Assembly (NCBI GenBank): GCA_902779075.1
Contig: CACZAK010000049.1
Span: forward strand, 1-37,220
DNA: 37,220 nt
Direction of reading: 5' to 3'
Source of the DNA: an uncultured bacterium
GTDB taxonomy: Bacteria; Verrucomicrobiota; Kiritimatiellia; RFP12; UBA1067
Under the pieces are notes generated by a model that did not search any database, was not told where the DNA came from, and saw only the letters and a program-made list of their open reading frames with translations. This document shows positions 1-9,711 of this stretch, piece by piece (the first letter of the stretch is position 1; each line of letters starts with the position of its first letter). The position numbers were made by a program, and so were the translations under genes.

Positions 1-1
1 C

Positions 2-1225
2 GCCGAGGACCGCGACCTCTTCCACTCCATCATGGACCGCCTCGGCATCCCGATGCCGGAGAGCCGCATGGCGAGCGACCTCGACGGCGCGCTCAAGGTC
101 GTGGCCGAGATCGGCTACCCGATCGTGATCCGTCCGTCGTTCGTCTTGGGCGGACGCGGCATGGAGGTGATCTACGACGAGATCATGCTGCGCGAGTACA
201 TCGCGAAGGCCGTGGGCGTGACGCCGGACCGTCCGCTCTACCTCGACCGCTTCCTCCACCACGCGCTCGAATGCGAGGCGGACGCGCTCTCGGACGGCAA
301 GGACGTGTTCATCCCGGCGATCATGGAGCACGTGGAGCTCGCGGGCGTCCACTCCGGCGACTCGGCCTGCGTGCTGCCGCCGGTCTCCATCAGCGAGAAG
401 AACAAGGCCACGATCCTCGACTACACGCGCCGCATCGCCTCCGAGCTGAAGGTCGTGGGCCTCATGAACATGCAGTTCGCGATCGAGGACGACAAGGTGT
501 ACGTGATCGAGGCGAACCCGCGCGCGTCGCGCACCGTGCCGCTCGTCTCGAAGGTGGCGGGCACGCAGATGGCGCGCATCGCGACGCGCCTCATGCTCGG
601 CGAGAGCGTGAAGTCGCTCGGCCTCGACAAGAAGAAGATCATACCGTACCACGGCGTGAAGGAGGCCGTGCTGCCGTTCGAGAAGTTCCCGGAAGTGGAT
701 CCCGTGCTCGGCCCGGAGATGCGCTCCACGGGCGAGGTGCTGGGCCTTGCGGAGACGTTCGGCCTTGCGTACTACAAGAGCCAGGAAGCGGCGGGACTGC
801 CGCTCCCGATCCAGGCGGGCCGGATGCTCGTCTCGCTCAGCGAGAAGCCGGACGACGCGGCGGTGGCCGCGAAGAACTTCGCCGACCTCGGCTTCGAGAT
901 CGTCGGCACGGAGGGGACGGTCAAGTTCCTGTGGGAGAAGGGCGTTCCCGCCAAGATGGTCGCGAAGATCGGGCAGGGGCGTCCGGACGTCCTCGACCTC
1001 ATCAAGAACCGCGAGGTGACGCTGATCCTCAACACGCCGTCGAACCGGCGCGACGCGCGCGCGGACGACAACTCGATCCGCCGCGCGGCGATCAAGTACC
1101 GCGTGCCGTACCTCACCACCATCGCGGCCGCGCTCGCGGCGAGCGAGGGCATCAAGGCCGCCCGCGAGGGCAAGGGCGAGGTGCGCTCGCTCCAGAGCTA
1201 CCACGCCGCAATTACAATAGAATAA
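2..1225 (+). CDS. carB: Carbamoyl-phosphate synthase large subunit, C-terminal part (5' end outside window)
   Basis: This is the 3' part of carB; the reading frame is already open at base 2. CarB makes carbamoyl phosphate from bicarbonate, ATP and ammonia channelled from CarA, feeding pyrimidine and arginine synthesis in the cytoplasm. The visible part covers much of the second ATP-grasp domain, with PIVIRPSFVLGGRGMEV, the metal-binding stretch MNMQFAIEDDKVYVIEANPRASRT (given here only as positions 466-538) and the KVAGTQMARIATRLMLG helix. The C-terminal MGS-like allosteric domain follows, with GTEGTVKFL and LILNTPSNRRDARADDNSIRRAA-type residues near 1030-1085. It ends TAA 31 bases before a strong intrinsic terminator, so it is the last gene of its transcript. 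Roughly the N-terminal two thirds of the protein lie upstream of the window. Confidence 0.96.
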   Translation, partial: AEDRDLFHSIMDRLGIPMPESRMASDLDGALKVVAEIGYPIVIRPSFVLGGRGMEVIYDEIMLREYIAKAVGVTPDRPLYLDRFLHHALECEADALSDGKDVFIPAIMEHVELAGVHSGDSACVLPPVSISEKNKATILDYTRRIASELKVVGLMNMQFAIEDDKVYVIEANPRASRTVPLVSKVAGTQMARIATRLMLGESVKSLGLDKKKIIPYHGVKEAVLPFEKFPEVDPVLGPEMRSTGEVLGLAETFGLAYYKSQEAAGLPLPIQAGRMLVSLSEKPDDAAVAAKNFADLGFEIVGTEGTVKFLWEKGVPAKMVAKIGQGRPDVLDLIKNREVTLILNTPSNRRDARADDNSIRRAAIKYRVPYLTTIAAALAASEGIKAAREGKGEVRSLQSYHAAITIE

Positions 1226-1256
1226 GGGGGATGTTCCTTGACATGGAAGCGGTAAG

Positions 1257-1294
1257 ACCACCTCGCCCTTGCGGCAAGGCCGAGGTGGTTTTGC
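1257..1294 (+). terminator. Intrinsic terminator after carB
   Basis: ACCACCTCG at 1257-1265 pairs with CGAGGTGGT at 1281-1289. Inside these, after a single C/C mismatch, CCTTG pairs with CAAGG around a CGG loop. A TTTT run starts inside the right arm's end and more T-rich sequence follows at 1296-1302. The position just after the carB stop fits a Rho-independent terminator. Confidence 0.85.
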
Positions 1295-1492
1295 TACTTT
1301 TTGCACAACTTTCAAAACCGCCATCGCACTGGGATAACTGATAAAAGTCTGTAAATGAATGAGTTTTTCTCGTGTTCCAGGTCTTCCATGATTTAAAATC
1401 TGATTTTTTCTCATTTGTATAACGATTAGTGTAACCTAGTGGGGTTTCATGTGTAAACAGGGCGAAACAATTTACAAAAAAAGGAGACAGCC

Positions 1493-4400
1493 ATGTCAAA
1501 GAACATTACAACGGCGCAACTTGGCGCCAACCAGAGCGTCTACAAGGTAGATGACTATCGCAAGATGGTCAACTACACGAACCCCACCAACAAGGGCTAC
1601 GTGCGCTTCACGCTGTCGAGCGACGGCAAGCTGAAGCTTGAGAAGTTCAACAACAAGATCGACGTGCCGCTCTCCTGGAGAAGCAACGTCAGCGCGGCGC
1701 ACAACAAGTCCGTGCGCGCGAAGTTACTGGCCGCGATCGAGGGCGACCTCAAGTTCATGGGAGAAGTTGGCAGTGAGATCAGGAACATGATCCTCCACCC
1801 GAAGAACGCGAACAACCAGGTGGACGATGGCAAGGCGCTGAGCCGCCGCGATCTGAAGGCGATATTCGACAAGTTCGACGGCAGGTTCAACAACGGCGCC
1901 GGCCGCATGGCGATGGTCAACAACTTCTACGAGAACGCGATGACGCGGTGCGGATTCGCGGGCACAAAGGAGGAATTCATCGAGAAATACCTCAAGCCCG
2001 CGATGCACGGCATCGACGTCACGAAGCAGATCTACTTCGAGACGGACGATGCGAACGCCGCGAACCCCGACCCCTCGAAGCGCATGAAGATGAGCGAGAC
2101 AGGCTTCCGCGCCTATCTCATGCAGCTCGACAACCTCGTCGCCGCCGCGAAGGCGCGCGTCGATGCCGAGAAGTCGTGCAAGGACGTCGCGCGCAGCATC
2201 GCCGCGAACGCTGCGAACTTCGGCGGGAACGTCCCCGAGGCCGACGTGGCCAACGTCCGCGCCGCGCTGAAGAACATCCTGGACGCCGAGGGCGTGGCGG
2301 CCAAGGATCTGGGTTTCGGCACGGCCGGCACGACGCTTGAAATGTTCATTTCCGAGGTGCTGCCCGTCATGGTGCGCCAGGCCGCGGAGAACGTCCGCGA
2401 CTTCGCCGACAAGAACGACCCGGCCAGCATCGAGGAGGTGCTGGACGGCGACCTCTCCATCGACAAGATCGTCGACGCGGTAAAGCGCTTCATAGAGGGC
2501 GCGAACCAGGTGCTGGACGAGTATGTCGATCTTCCGCAGGCGGAGGACGAGGTCGAGAGGAAACTGGACGCGATAACCGCGACCATCGAGTACCATAAGG
2601 CCACGCAGAGAAAAATGGCGGTGTACGGCATGGCGAGAGAGGCCATCGTGTACAACGTGGACGTGATGCAGCGCGCAGGCGGCAACGCCATCGCCAAGGG
2701 CGCGGTGGCGCTCACGGAAACGTACGTGAAGGAGGCGAACCTCGCAAACTACACCACGAAGTTCCTCCTGGACAACTACGCCAAGGCCGCCGCGGACATT
2801 CCGCAGCAGGAGGCGAACTTCGAGCAGAAGGCGAAGGAGCACGTCAACCAGCTCGTCGTCGCCGGACAGCTCAACTACGGCGAGCGCTGGAAGACGGGCG
2901 TCATCCCCGGATCGAACGATCCCAAGCTCAAGGCCGGGTGGAACGCGAAGGAGTTCCTCAAGGCGATGTCCGACAGCGCGATCGCCATCGCCCGCGAGGA
3001 GCGCGGCGGGCTGCCGATGGTGGACAACCTCCTCAAGCGCACGGTGGCGAACATCCTCAACGCGAAGATCAAGAACTCGCTTGCCGCCAAGGGGGATATG
3101 CGCCTGCACATCGACGAGGATTCGCACCAGAATTCCGTGAAGGAGATGCGCCTCACGGCCAAGGCGTACAAGAAGTTCTTCCACGAAAGCGAGCAACTGC
3201 TCGTCGGCAAGGCCCTCAAAGCGTTCAAGTCGCAGCTCGACCGCCTTCTCAAGAAGGGAAACATCACGGAGGACGAGTACAACACGCTCCTCGCCGACCA
3301 CAAGTCGCGCATCGACGCGGCGCTCAAGCGCGCCGTGGAGCGCTTCTACGACAAGTCTCCGCTCGCGAAGAAGGATAACGACGACGAGACGATCAAGGCC
3401 GGCGCGAAGCTCCTCGAGACGCTCTTCAGCGAGGAGAAGGACGCCGTCACGGCCGAAATGCGCCAGCGCATCAGCTCCATCGCGCTCGCCAACGCCTACG
3501 GCGGCGGGGAGCGCCGCAAGCTCCTCGACGCCAAGGCGCATGTTGACGCCTGCCGCACGAGCCTCGAACAGGCCGGGGTGAAGCTGACGGACGACCTGGG
3601 CGACGGCGAGCTGACCGTCGCGCTCCACAAGCTCTACTGGAAGGTGCTTGAAAAGAAGATCGAGGGCAAGAAGCTCGGGCATCACCAGATCAACGCGAGC
3701 TTGAACGACAGCGTCCAGAGCGCGTTCGTCTCCACCGCGAAGGACCTCGTGAAGGACGTGAACAAGCTCGGCGCGAAGCTGGACACGGAGCTGCGCAAGC
3801 TCGTGGAGGGCACGTTCCACGTCGTGCTCAGGGGCGACGCAGAAACCTACAGGAAGGAGTTCGGCGAGGAGGGGATGAAGACCCTCGCCACGAGCGTGGC
3901 AGACGACGTTCTCCTGTCTTACAAGGGCAAGCTCGACGAGATCAAGCGCAACTTCCTCGCAAGCCCCGAGACCTACACGAAGAAGACTGCCAACGTGGAG
4001 AACATCGCGATGTCGTTCTTCGACGAAGCCGGCCCCGACAAGCTCTTCACCAACGACAACATCACATACGTGTTCCGGAACTCCATTGACGAGAGGAACG
4101 CCGCCGTCCTGAGCTGGATCTACAATCCCACGGGCCCCGAGGGGAAGAGCTCGCTCGAGGTGGATCTTGTCGCCGACGAGAAGAGGCGCGTCCTGGCGAA
4201 GGAATCCAATGTGGTGAAGCCCGCCTCATCCATGCCGGACAACGAACTGACCAACATCGTCAACCAGGCGGTGAAGGAAGTGCTGGCCCGCGCCGAGAGA
4301 TTCTCGGCCATGTATTCGGTCGGCGGACGCGATGCGTTCAAGACACGCATCAACAACGAGATCCAGGCGATTGTTGACAAGCACGTCGAGTCGCACGCGA

Positions 4401-6223
4401 AGTTCCGCGAGGCGTTCGTGAAGGACGCGCTCAAGATCCTCCCGAAGTACGACGACGCGCTCAAGACCGAGACCCGCCGCGGCAAGGAGGTCGCCGCCGA
4501 CAAGATGAACGCGGTCCTCGACGAGATCAGCCGCAGCAAGGAGCCGCCGAAGATCAAGGGCTTCGCCGTGGCGTTCGAGGGCATGCTCAACCAGATGGTG
4601 AAGACGAAGGTCGATGTCAAGGTCGCCGAGTTCATGGCCTACAGCAAGAAGGTGACGAGCATCTACGAAAAATGCCTGCCGGCCTTCGAGGCGAAGATTC
4701 GCGAGATGCACGAAGATATCAAGAAGGCGGGTGCCACTGACGACGACATCCGCCATCTCGAAGAGAAGCTCATGCCAATCTTCCGCCAGAAGTTCGATAC
4801 GGACATCCAGCTCAACGTGGACACCTATTTGAAGAAGGAAATCGCCACCAAGTACGCCGAGCTGAAGGCCGACGAATGGGCGTATCCAATGCTCAACGCG
4901 CTCAGGGACATGGATCTCAAGTCGAAGATGGGCATCTTGATGGTGTTCGACAAGATCGGCATGAAGGACCTTCTGACCAACTCCACGGCCACGGAGAACG
5001 CGACGAAGGACGTAATCGCGACGGCGCTCAAGGGCACCGAGGCGCAGAAGGTCTTGTCCGAAGCGCGCAAGGCCGCGATGACGCTTGCCGTTTACGGCAA
5101 GGACGCCCCCGGCGCGGAGCCGGAGGCCGCCAGAAAGGCGATCGAGGAGTTCCACCAGCTCGTCCGCGACGCGGTACTTGGAGTGAAGAAGGCCGTCAAG
5201 GAGGAGGCGTTCAACGAAGAAGAGGTGGAGCCTGCGGTGAAGCTCTTCGAGCTCTGGATCGAGAAGTACAACCTGCCCAACATACACGTGTCGAGCGTAG
5301 ACTTCAAGCAGGGCACCCTCAAGGACGCAGCCGTCGCGCACTTCAAGAAGTGCGTCGCGGCCATCCAGAAGGAGATCGCCGAGAAGGGCAGCGCCAGCGA
5401 ACCGCTTCTCTCGGCGAACTACATCAAGGAATTCGTCATGTTCCTCAACAAGATCGGACGCAAGGTGATCTACACCGCCATGCAAGAGGATCTCGTCAAC
5501 AGGCGCATGCCCGAAATCATGAAGTCGCAGAAGTTCCACGCCGCGTACGAGTACCCGACGGAAGAGAATGCCGCATTCACAAGCGCGGTGGCGCTGAACA
5601 TCACCGGCCTCCAGGAACACCTGCTCTCGGCAATGAGACGCGCCGAGAGCAACCTGAACCTCAAGATTGTGTCGCTTGAGGACATGTACCGCTGGAAAGA
5701 CATGGCCACGGAGGAGCTGGAAAAGCAGATCGCCGACGACAGCCCCGTTCTTGAACAGTACCACCAGCAGGCGTATTCGCGCGCCGAGATGATGGGGGTC
5801 ATCGATCTCGATTTCGTCTCCGGCGACTATGCGATCGACCAGTACCTTTCCGACGCGCTCAAGAAACACTTCAAAGACGTGGACATCCGCGATGCGACCG
5901 TCGTGACCCCGGAATTCATGAAAAAGCAAAAAGCCACCGTCAACGACATGGTTGACTACCTCAAGGGGATCCTGAAGGCTCGCATCGACGAGCACAAGAA
6001 GATATACACGGACGAGGCCATGAAAAATCCGCGGCTGAAAGAGACGCACGTCCGCTTCCCCGGCACGAAGCAGCTGGAGACGATGTTCCGCCTCGAGGCC
6101 GAAGACATCGTCTCGGCGATTGCGGATAAGAAAAACAAGGACGCCTACGCATCTTTCTTCCACGAGATTGAGAAAAAAGTCAATGAGGTGAAAGCCAAGC
6201 AGGCAAAAGCCAAGAAAGCATAG
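1493..6223 (+). CDS. Giant helical protein of unknown function (1576 aa)
   Basis: I do not recognise this family. The start ATG at 1493 has AAGGAG at 1481-1486, six bases away. No signal peptide, transmembrane segment, cysteine-rich motif or P-loop is visible. The protein is rich in Lys, Glu, Asp, Ala and Asn with long stretches that read as amphipathic helix or coiled coil, and it ends in a KAKQAKAKKA-type basic tail. The first ~60 residues are polar and irregular (Asn/Thr/Ser/Tyr-rich). It stands alone behind the carB terminator; the 1295-1480 interval is AT-rich, with only a weak -10 candidate TATAAC at 1418-1423. A tiny ORF with a good RBS follows 14 bases later. A large, soluble, helical protein with an unstructured N-terminus next to a tiny gene could be a secreted effector, a scaffold or a cytoskeletal protein, but nothing in the sequence decides between these. 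Confidence 0.85.
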   Translation: MSKNITTAQLGANQSVYKVDDYRKMVNYTNPTNKGYVRFTLSSDGKLKLEKFNNKIDVPLSWRSNVSAAHNKSVRAKLLAAIEGDLKFMGEVGSEIRNMILHPKNANNQVDDGKALSRRDLKAIFDKFDGRFNNGAGRMAMVNNFYENAMTRCGFAGTKEEFIEKYLKPAMHGIDVTKQIYFETDDANAANPDPSKRMKMSETGFRAYLMQLDNLVAAAKARVDAEKSCKDVARSIAANAANFGGNVPEADVANVRAALKNILDAEGVAAKDLGFGTAGTTLEMFISEVLPVMVRQAAENVRDFADKNDPASIEEVLDGDLSIDKIVDAVKRFIEGANQVLDEYVDLPQAEDEVERKLDAITATIEYHKATQRKMAVYGMAREAIVYNVDVMQRAGGNAIAKGAVALTETYVKEANLANYTTKFLLDNYAKAAADIPQQEANFEQKAKEHVNQLVVAGQLNYGERWKTGVIPGSNDPKLKAGWNAKEFLKAMSDSAIAIAREERGGLPMVDNLLKRTVANILNAKIKNSLAAKGDMRLHIDEDSHQNSVKEMRLTAKAYKKFFHESEQLLVGKALKAFKSQLDRLLKKGNITEDEYNTLLADHKSRIDAALKRAVERFYDKSPLAKKDNDDETIKAGAKLLETLFSEEKDAVTAEMRQRISSIALANAYGGGERRKLLDAKAHVDACRTSLEQAGVKLTDDLGDGELTVALHKLYWKVLEKKIEGKKLGHHQINASLNDSVQSAFVSTAKDLVKDVNKLGAKLDTELRKLVEGTFHVVLRGDAETYRKEFGEEGMKTLATSVADDVLLSYKGKLDEIKRNFLASPETYTKKTANVENIAMSFFDEAGPDKLFTNDNITYVFRNSIDERNAAVLSWIYNPTGPEGKSSLEVDLVADEKRRVLAKESNVVKPASSMPDNELTNIVNQAVKEVLARAERFSAMYSVGGRDAFKTRINNEIQAIVDKHVESHAKFREAFVKDALKILPKYDDALKTETRRGKEVAADKMNAVLDEISRSKEPPKIKGFAVAFEGMLNQMVKTKVDVKVAEFMAYSKKVTSIYEKCLPAFEAKIREMHEDIKKAGATDDDIRHLEEKLMPIFRQKFDTDIQLNVDTYLKKEIATKYAELKADEWAYPMLNALRDMDLKSKMGILMVFDKIGMKDLLTNSTATENATKDVIATALKGTEAQKVLSEARKAAMTLAVYGKDAPGAEPEAARKAIEEFHQLVRDAVLGVKKAVKEEAFNEEEVEPAVKLFELWIEKYNLPNIHVSSVDFKQGTLKDAAVAHFKKCVAAIQKEIAEKGSASEPLLSANYIKEFVMFLNKIGRKVIYTAMQEDLVNRRMPEIMKSQKFHAAYEYPTEENAAFTSAVALNITGLQEHLLSAMRRAESNLNLKIVSLEDMYRWKDMATEELEKQIADDSPVLEQYHQQAYSRAEMMGVIDLDFVSGDYAIDQYLSDALKKHFKDVDIRDATVVTPEFMKKQKATVNDMVDYLKGILKARIDEHKKIYTDEAMKNPRLKETHVRFPGTKQLETMFRLEAEDIVSAIADKKNKDAYASFFHEIEKKVNEVKAKQAKAKKA

Positions 6224-6237
6224 GAAGGAGCAAAGTA

Positions 6238-6303
6238 ATGACTTACGAAGAATTGATTGAGGCAACCGGCGCGGAGATCGGCATCGAAGTTCACCCCAGA
6301 TGA
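6238..6303 (+). CDS. 21-codon ORF with strong RBS (possible truncated gene)
   Basis: ATG at 6238 is preceded by GGAAGGAG ending at 6230, seven bases away, so translation is likely. The product is MTYEELIEATGAEIGIEVHPR. A second open frame continues past its stop (KFTPDDENIQSRIN, ending just before the next gene), so this may be the start of a longer gene cut short by a frameshift and deletion. The N-terminal helix followed by GIE loosely resembles the start of small secretion chaperones, and its opening MTYE recalls the kinase leaders at 29425 and 33336; both resemblances are too short to rely on. Confidence 0.35.
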   Translation: MTYEELIEATGAEIGIEVHPR

Positions 6304-6330
6304 TGAGAACATACAGTCAAGGATAAATTG

Positions 6331-9300
6331 ATGTTGACAAAAAAGAATTGGGGAATTAATGAAAAAACGATATTGCTAACGGCGGCGTTCATGTCCGCCA
6401 TGTGCGCATGGGGCGCAAACCCTGACTGGCCGAACCTCGAAGAAGTCATCATCGCGACGAAATGTCACCTCGACGTGGGGTACACCGCAACCGTGCCGGA
6501 ATTGGTGCGGAAGTACAGCACGACCGACCTCGACAACGCTTTCGCCTTGTTCGATTCGGACAACGACAAGCCCGCTGACCTTCGCGCCCGATGGACGGTT
6601 CCAGCCTGGGCGATGGACGTGATGCTGGAAAGGGCGTCTCCCGGACGCCGGGGGCGACTTGAGGAGACCATACGCCAGCACCGTCTGATGTGGCACGCCT
6701 TCCCGTTCACCATCGAGACAGAGGCGTCCGACCTCGAGGAACTGGTGCGCATGTTCGCGTTTAGCTCCGGCATCTCGCGTCGCTTCGGTTTCGACCTCCC
6801 GCGGTACGTCAAGCAAACCGACGTGCCGGATCAGGCGTGGGCCCTGCCGACGGTGCTCGCTCATGCGGGCGTGAAGTTTCTCCACATTGGCATCAATCCC
6901 GGCTGCAAGCAGAAGGAGTTTCTCGACAAGCTTCCCGTACTGAGCTGGTGGGAAGGACCCGATGGTTCGCGCGTGCTGCTGGGCTTTTCGTCCGGTTACG
7001 GTTGGATGGGCTGGGGCAGCCTCACGCCGCCGAAGGGCTGGCGCCACAAGACGTGGCTTGCCTACATGATGCGCAGCGACAACAAGGGACCGATTTCGCC
7101 CAAGGACGCCGAGAAGATTCTCGAACGGGCGAAGGCCGAACTCCCCGGCGTGAAGGTGCGCTATGGCGACCCTGCCGAGTTCGCCGACGCCATCCTCGCG
7201 GAGGAGAAGTTGAACCCCACGCTTCCCGTCGTGCGCGGCGACATGCCGGACACGTGGATCCATGGACAGATGACGGCGCCCGAGGCGACACGTCTGCACC
7301 GCCACGCCAAGAGCGACCTGATCACGCTGGGCGTCCTCGATACGTCCCTGCGTGCGTTCGGGGTGAAGACCGATCCTGTCGCCGGAGAACTTGAACAGGG
7401 TTATCGTCAGTCTTGTCTCTACTCGGAGCACACCTGGGGCTTCTCCTGTTACAGAGACAGGAAGCGTTTCCAGGATCCCTATTGGCGCGAACGATATGAC
7501 AGGGGCGAGTTCAAGCACATCGACGATTCCTTCGACTATCACATGAAGTATGCGCACCGCGCATACGCGATCACGCAGGACGGAATCAAAAAGCGCATGG
7601 AGGCGCTTGCGCGGAGCGTCGACGAGGAAGGTCCGGGTGTCGTGGTGTTCAATCCGCTGCCGTATGCGCGCGACGCCGTGGTGGAGGTGGAGATGCCAAA
7701 GGGTTATTCGCTGTCCGGCGGCGTGCGGGAGGGCTGCAAAGTAAAGTTCCTCGCGAAGGGCCTCCCTCCCGGCGGCTACAAGACATTTAATGTTGTCCAT
7801 GAAGAACAGGTAAAACATGAAGAAAACCAAAATGATCTACATGTTCTACATGGACAAAAGATTCTACACTGCCAAACAAAGAAGCTTCGCCACTTCACGG
7901 TGAAATTCGAGTTGGAGAAGGGCGGCATCGCCTCGCTCGTCGAAAACTCGACGGGGCGCGAGCTTGTGAAGCAGGGCGGACACGTCCTTGGGCAGTTCCT
8001 GCACGAACGCTTCAGCCAGAACGAGGTGCTGCGTTTTGTTGGGGCCTACAACCGCGCGCACCAGCGCAACATCAACAGCGATTTCGGGAAGGCCGGCCTG
8101 CCCCCGCCTGACAAGGTTCCCTACACGGCATTGACGCCGAAGAACTGGACGGCGAAGCACGTACATACAGCCCTCGGCGACGAAGTGGCGCTCACGGCTG
8201 GCGATACGCTCGGTCTCGCGAAGGGCTACGAGATGCGCTTCTTCTTCCCTGACCATGCAGCGTGCGTGGATATTTCGTGGAAGGTGACGGAGAAGACACC
8301 CGATCCGAGGCCGGAGGGTGGTTGGATATGCCTGCCGTTCAACGTTGCCGCGCCGTCCTTCCGCGTCGGGCGCATCGGCGGCACGATCGATCCGGCGAAG
8401 GACATCATCTTTGGCGCGAACCGCAATCTGATGTGCGTCGATCGTGCGATTACGGTGCGGAACGGCGCGGCGGGTGCGGGCGTGGGTGTGGCGTCCGCCG
8501 ATTTGCCGCTCTGGAGTCTCGGCAAGCCCGGCCTCTGGCGCTACGAGCCAGACTACGTGCCGGCGGAGCCGGAGGTGTTCGCGAACCTCTACAACAACCA
8601 GTGGAATACGAATTTTCCGTTCTGGATTCCGGGGTCGTGGACGGCGTCGTTACGGGTTTATCCCGTGGCAGAGGGTGCGGATGAGGAGACGGCCGTTTTC
8701 ACGCCCGCGTGGGAAATCCGCCAGCCGTGCGTCGCGGCATTCGCGTCGGGACGTGATTTAGCCACAAAGAACGCAAAGGTCGCAAAGGATGGTAGGGCGC
8801 GGACTCCGGCCGCGCCGGAGGCCGATGGCGTTGCCGTTTCGCGGAAGGGCGTGAGGGTGACGGCGTTCTGCCCCAACCCCGATGGCGCGGGCACCGTACT
8901 GCGCGTGTGGGAACAGGCCGGAAAGGCCGGCGATATCACGGTTACGCTGCCCAAGGGCCTGAAGGCGACTTCTGCTCAGCCTGTGAACCTGCGCGGGGAA
9001 CCGATCGGCGAACCGATTGCAATCAAGGATGGAACATTCTCGTTTGTCCTCGGCGCGTGGGCGCCAAAGAGTTTCGTCATTTCCGGCGGTTTGGCAGATG
9101 TAACGGCCGTCGAGCCGTATCGCTTTTACCGCTTTGCCGTCGATATGACGGTCGGTGACGCGTTGCAGATTTCTGAAGTGAAACTATTCAGCGGGGACTT
9201 CGACGTGACGCGTTCGTGCGCACGGGCATGGTATGAGGAAAAAACGTTTGCGCCGCAGTTCAAGGAGGAATATAATCCGCTCAAGGCGGTGGACGGCGAC

Positions 9301-9711
9301 CTCGGTACGAAATGGTACGACGAACGCGCGTCAGCGAGCCGGCGCGGCACGTTCGGCAAGGACGTGTGGGTCGTCCTTGAATATGCGAAGCCTGTTGCGG
9401 TGACGCGCTACGAGTGGTACACGGCGGACGACACCTCGTGCTATGTCAGGCGCAATCCTGCCGCATGGCGTCTGCAGGGATCGAACGATGATGAACATTG
9501 GACGGATCTCGATGCCGTCGGATGCGCCGCGCCGCACACGTTCGACAAGACCCTCGCGTATTCGCGCCGGCTGGACATCCCACGCGCGTTGCCGGAGGAC
9601 GCCGTCATCTATCCATTGGCGACTGGTGACGGGCGCTGCCTTGTTTCATATAAAGTAAATGGCACGACACTACACGAACTCGTCCCTGTGAAAGATAACG
9701 GGGAAAGGTAA
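6331..9711 (+). CDS. Exported GH38/DUF5054-like glycosidase with C-terminal F5/8C (discoidin) domain
   Basis: This is an exported alpha-mannosidase-type enzyme of 1126 aa. AAGGA at 6319-6323 places the start at ATG 6331. A signal peptide (ILLTAAFMSAMCAWGA) is followed by the GH38-like barrel: CHLDVGYT near residues 45-52 carries the metal-binding His-x-Asp, and TDVPDQAWALPTVLAHAG near residue 170 carries the likely Asp nucleophile. A second half of beta-sandwich type follows. Residues about 930-1090 form an F5/8C-like carbohydrate-binding module (KLFSGDFDVT, AVDGDLGTKWYDER, WRLQGSNDDEHW). Two short repeat-like insertions stay in frame (7791-7870 and 8757-8826), near residues 487-513 and 809-832. 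It is followed after 5 bases by a second GH38-like gene, so both are probably cotranscribed and act on the same mannose-containing glycan. The exact linkage specificity cannot be read from the sequence. Confidence 0.85.
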   Translation: MLTKKNWGINEKTILLTAAFMSAMCAWGANPDWPNLEEVIIATKCHLDVGYTATVPELVRKYSTTDLDNAFALFDSDNDKPADLRARWTVPAWAMDVMLERASPGRRGRLEETIRQHRLMWHAFPFTIETEASDLEELVRMFAFSSGISRRFGFDLPRYVKQTDVPDQAWALPTVLAHAGVKFLHIGINPGCKQKEFLDKLPVLSWWEGPDGSRVLLGFSSGYGWMGWGSLTPPKGWRHKTWLAYMMRSDNKGPISPKDAEKILERAKAELPGVKVRYGDPAEFADAILAEEKLNPTLPVVRGDMPDTWIHGQMTAPEATRLHRHAKSDLITLGVLDTSLRAFGVKTDPVAGELEQGYRQSCLYSEHTWGFSCYRDRKRFQDPYWRERYDRGEFKHIDDSFDYHMKYAHRAYAITQDGIKKRMEALARSVDEEGPGVVVFNPLPYARDAVVEVEMPKGYSLSGGVREGCKVKFLAKGLPPGGYKTFNVVHEEQVKHEENQNDLHVLHGQKILHCQTKKLRHFTVKFELEKGGIASLVENSTGRELVKQGGHVLGQFLHERFSQNEVLRFVGAYNRAHQRNINSDFGKAGLPPPDKVPYTALTPKNWTAKHVHTALGDEVALTAGDTLGLAKGYEMRFFFPDHAACVDISWKVTEKTPDPRPEGGWICLPFNVAAPSFRVGRIGGTIDPAKDIIFGANRNLMCVDRAITVRNGAAGAGVGVASADLPLWSLGKPGLWRYEPDYVPAEPEVFANLYNNQWNTNFPFWIPGSWTASLRVYPVAEGADEETAVFTPAWEIRQPCVAAFASGRDLATKNAKVAKDGRARTPAAPEADGVAVSRKGVRVTAFCPNPDGAGTVLRVWEQAGKAGDITVTLPKGLKATSAQPVNLRGEPIGEPIAIKDGTFSFVLGAWAPKSFVISGGLADVTAVEPYRFYRFAVDMTVGDALQISEVKLFSGDFDVTRSCARAWYEEKTFAPQFKEEYNPLKAVDGDLGTKWYDERASASRRGTFGKDVWVVLEYAKPVAVTRYEWYTADDTSCYVRRNPAAWRLQGSNDDEHWTDLDAVGCAAPHTFDKTLAYSRRLDIPRALPEDAVIYPLATGDGRCLVSYKVNGTTLHELVPVKDNGER
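7791..7870 (+). repeat. In-frame 9-nt-word micro-repeat insertion inside GH38 gene
   Basis: A low-complexity tract of CATGAAGAA/CATGAAGAAAA words and the tandem TCTACATGT-TCTACATGG interrupts the otherwise GC-rich GH38 gene. It encodes a His/Glu/Gln/Asn-rich stretch unlike the flanking domains. The same TCTACA..TTCTACA word occurs in reverse complement in the kinase gene at about 26908-26930. Confidence 0.5.
8757..8826 (+). repeat. In-frame composite repeat: AAAGAACGC-type 9-mers plus GGTAGGG palindrome
   Basis: Tandem 9-nt words (AAAGAACGC, AAAGGTCGC, AAAGG) at 8766-8788 are followed by GGTAGGG at 8791 and a hairpin of GGCGCGG (8796-8802) with CCGCGCC (8810-8816). The insertion keeps the GH38 frame and falls between the main enzyme body and the C-terminal part. 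Confidence 0.55.

Noticed and set aside
1724..3820. 698-codon minus-strand open frame, and another of 679 codons at 4226-6265
   Set aside because: Antisense shadows of the giant plus-strand gene: Leu/Val/Arg-rich low-complexity products without an RBS, caused by GC-rich codon positions.
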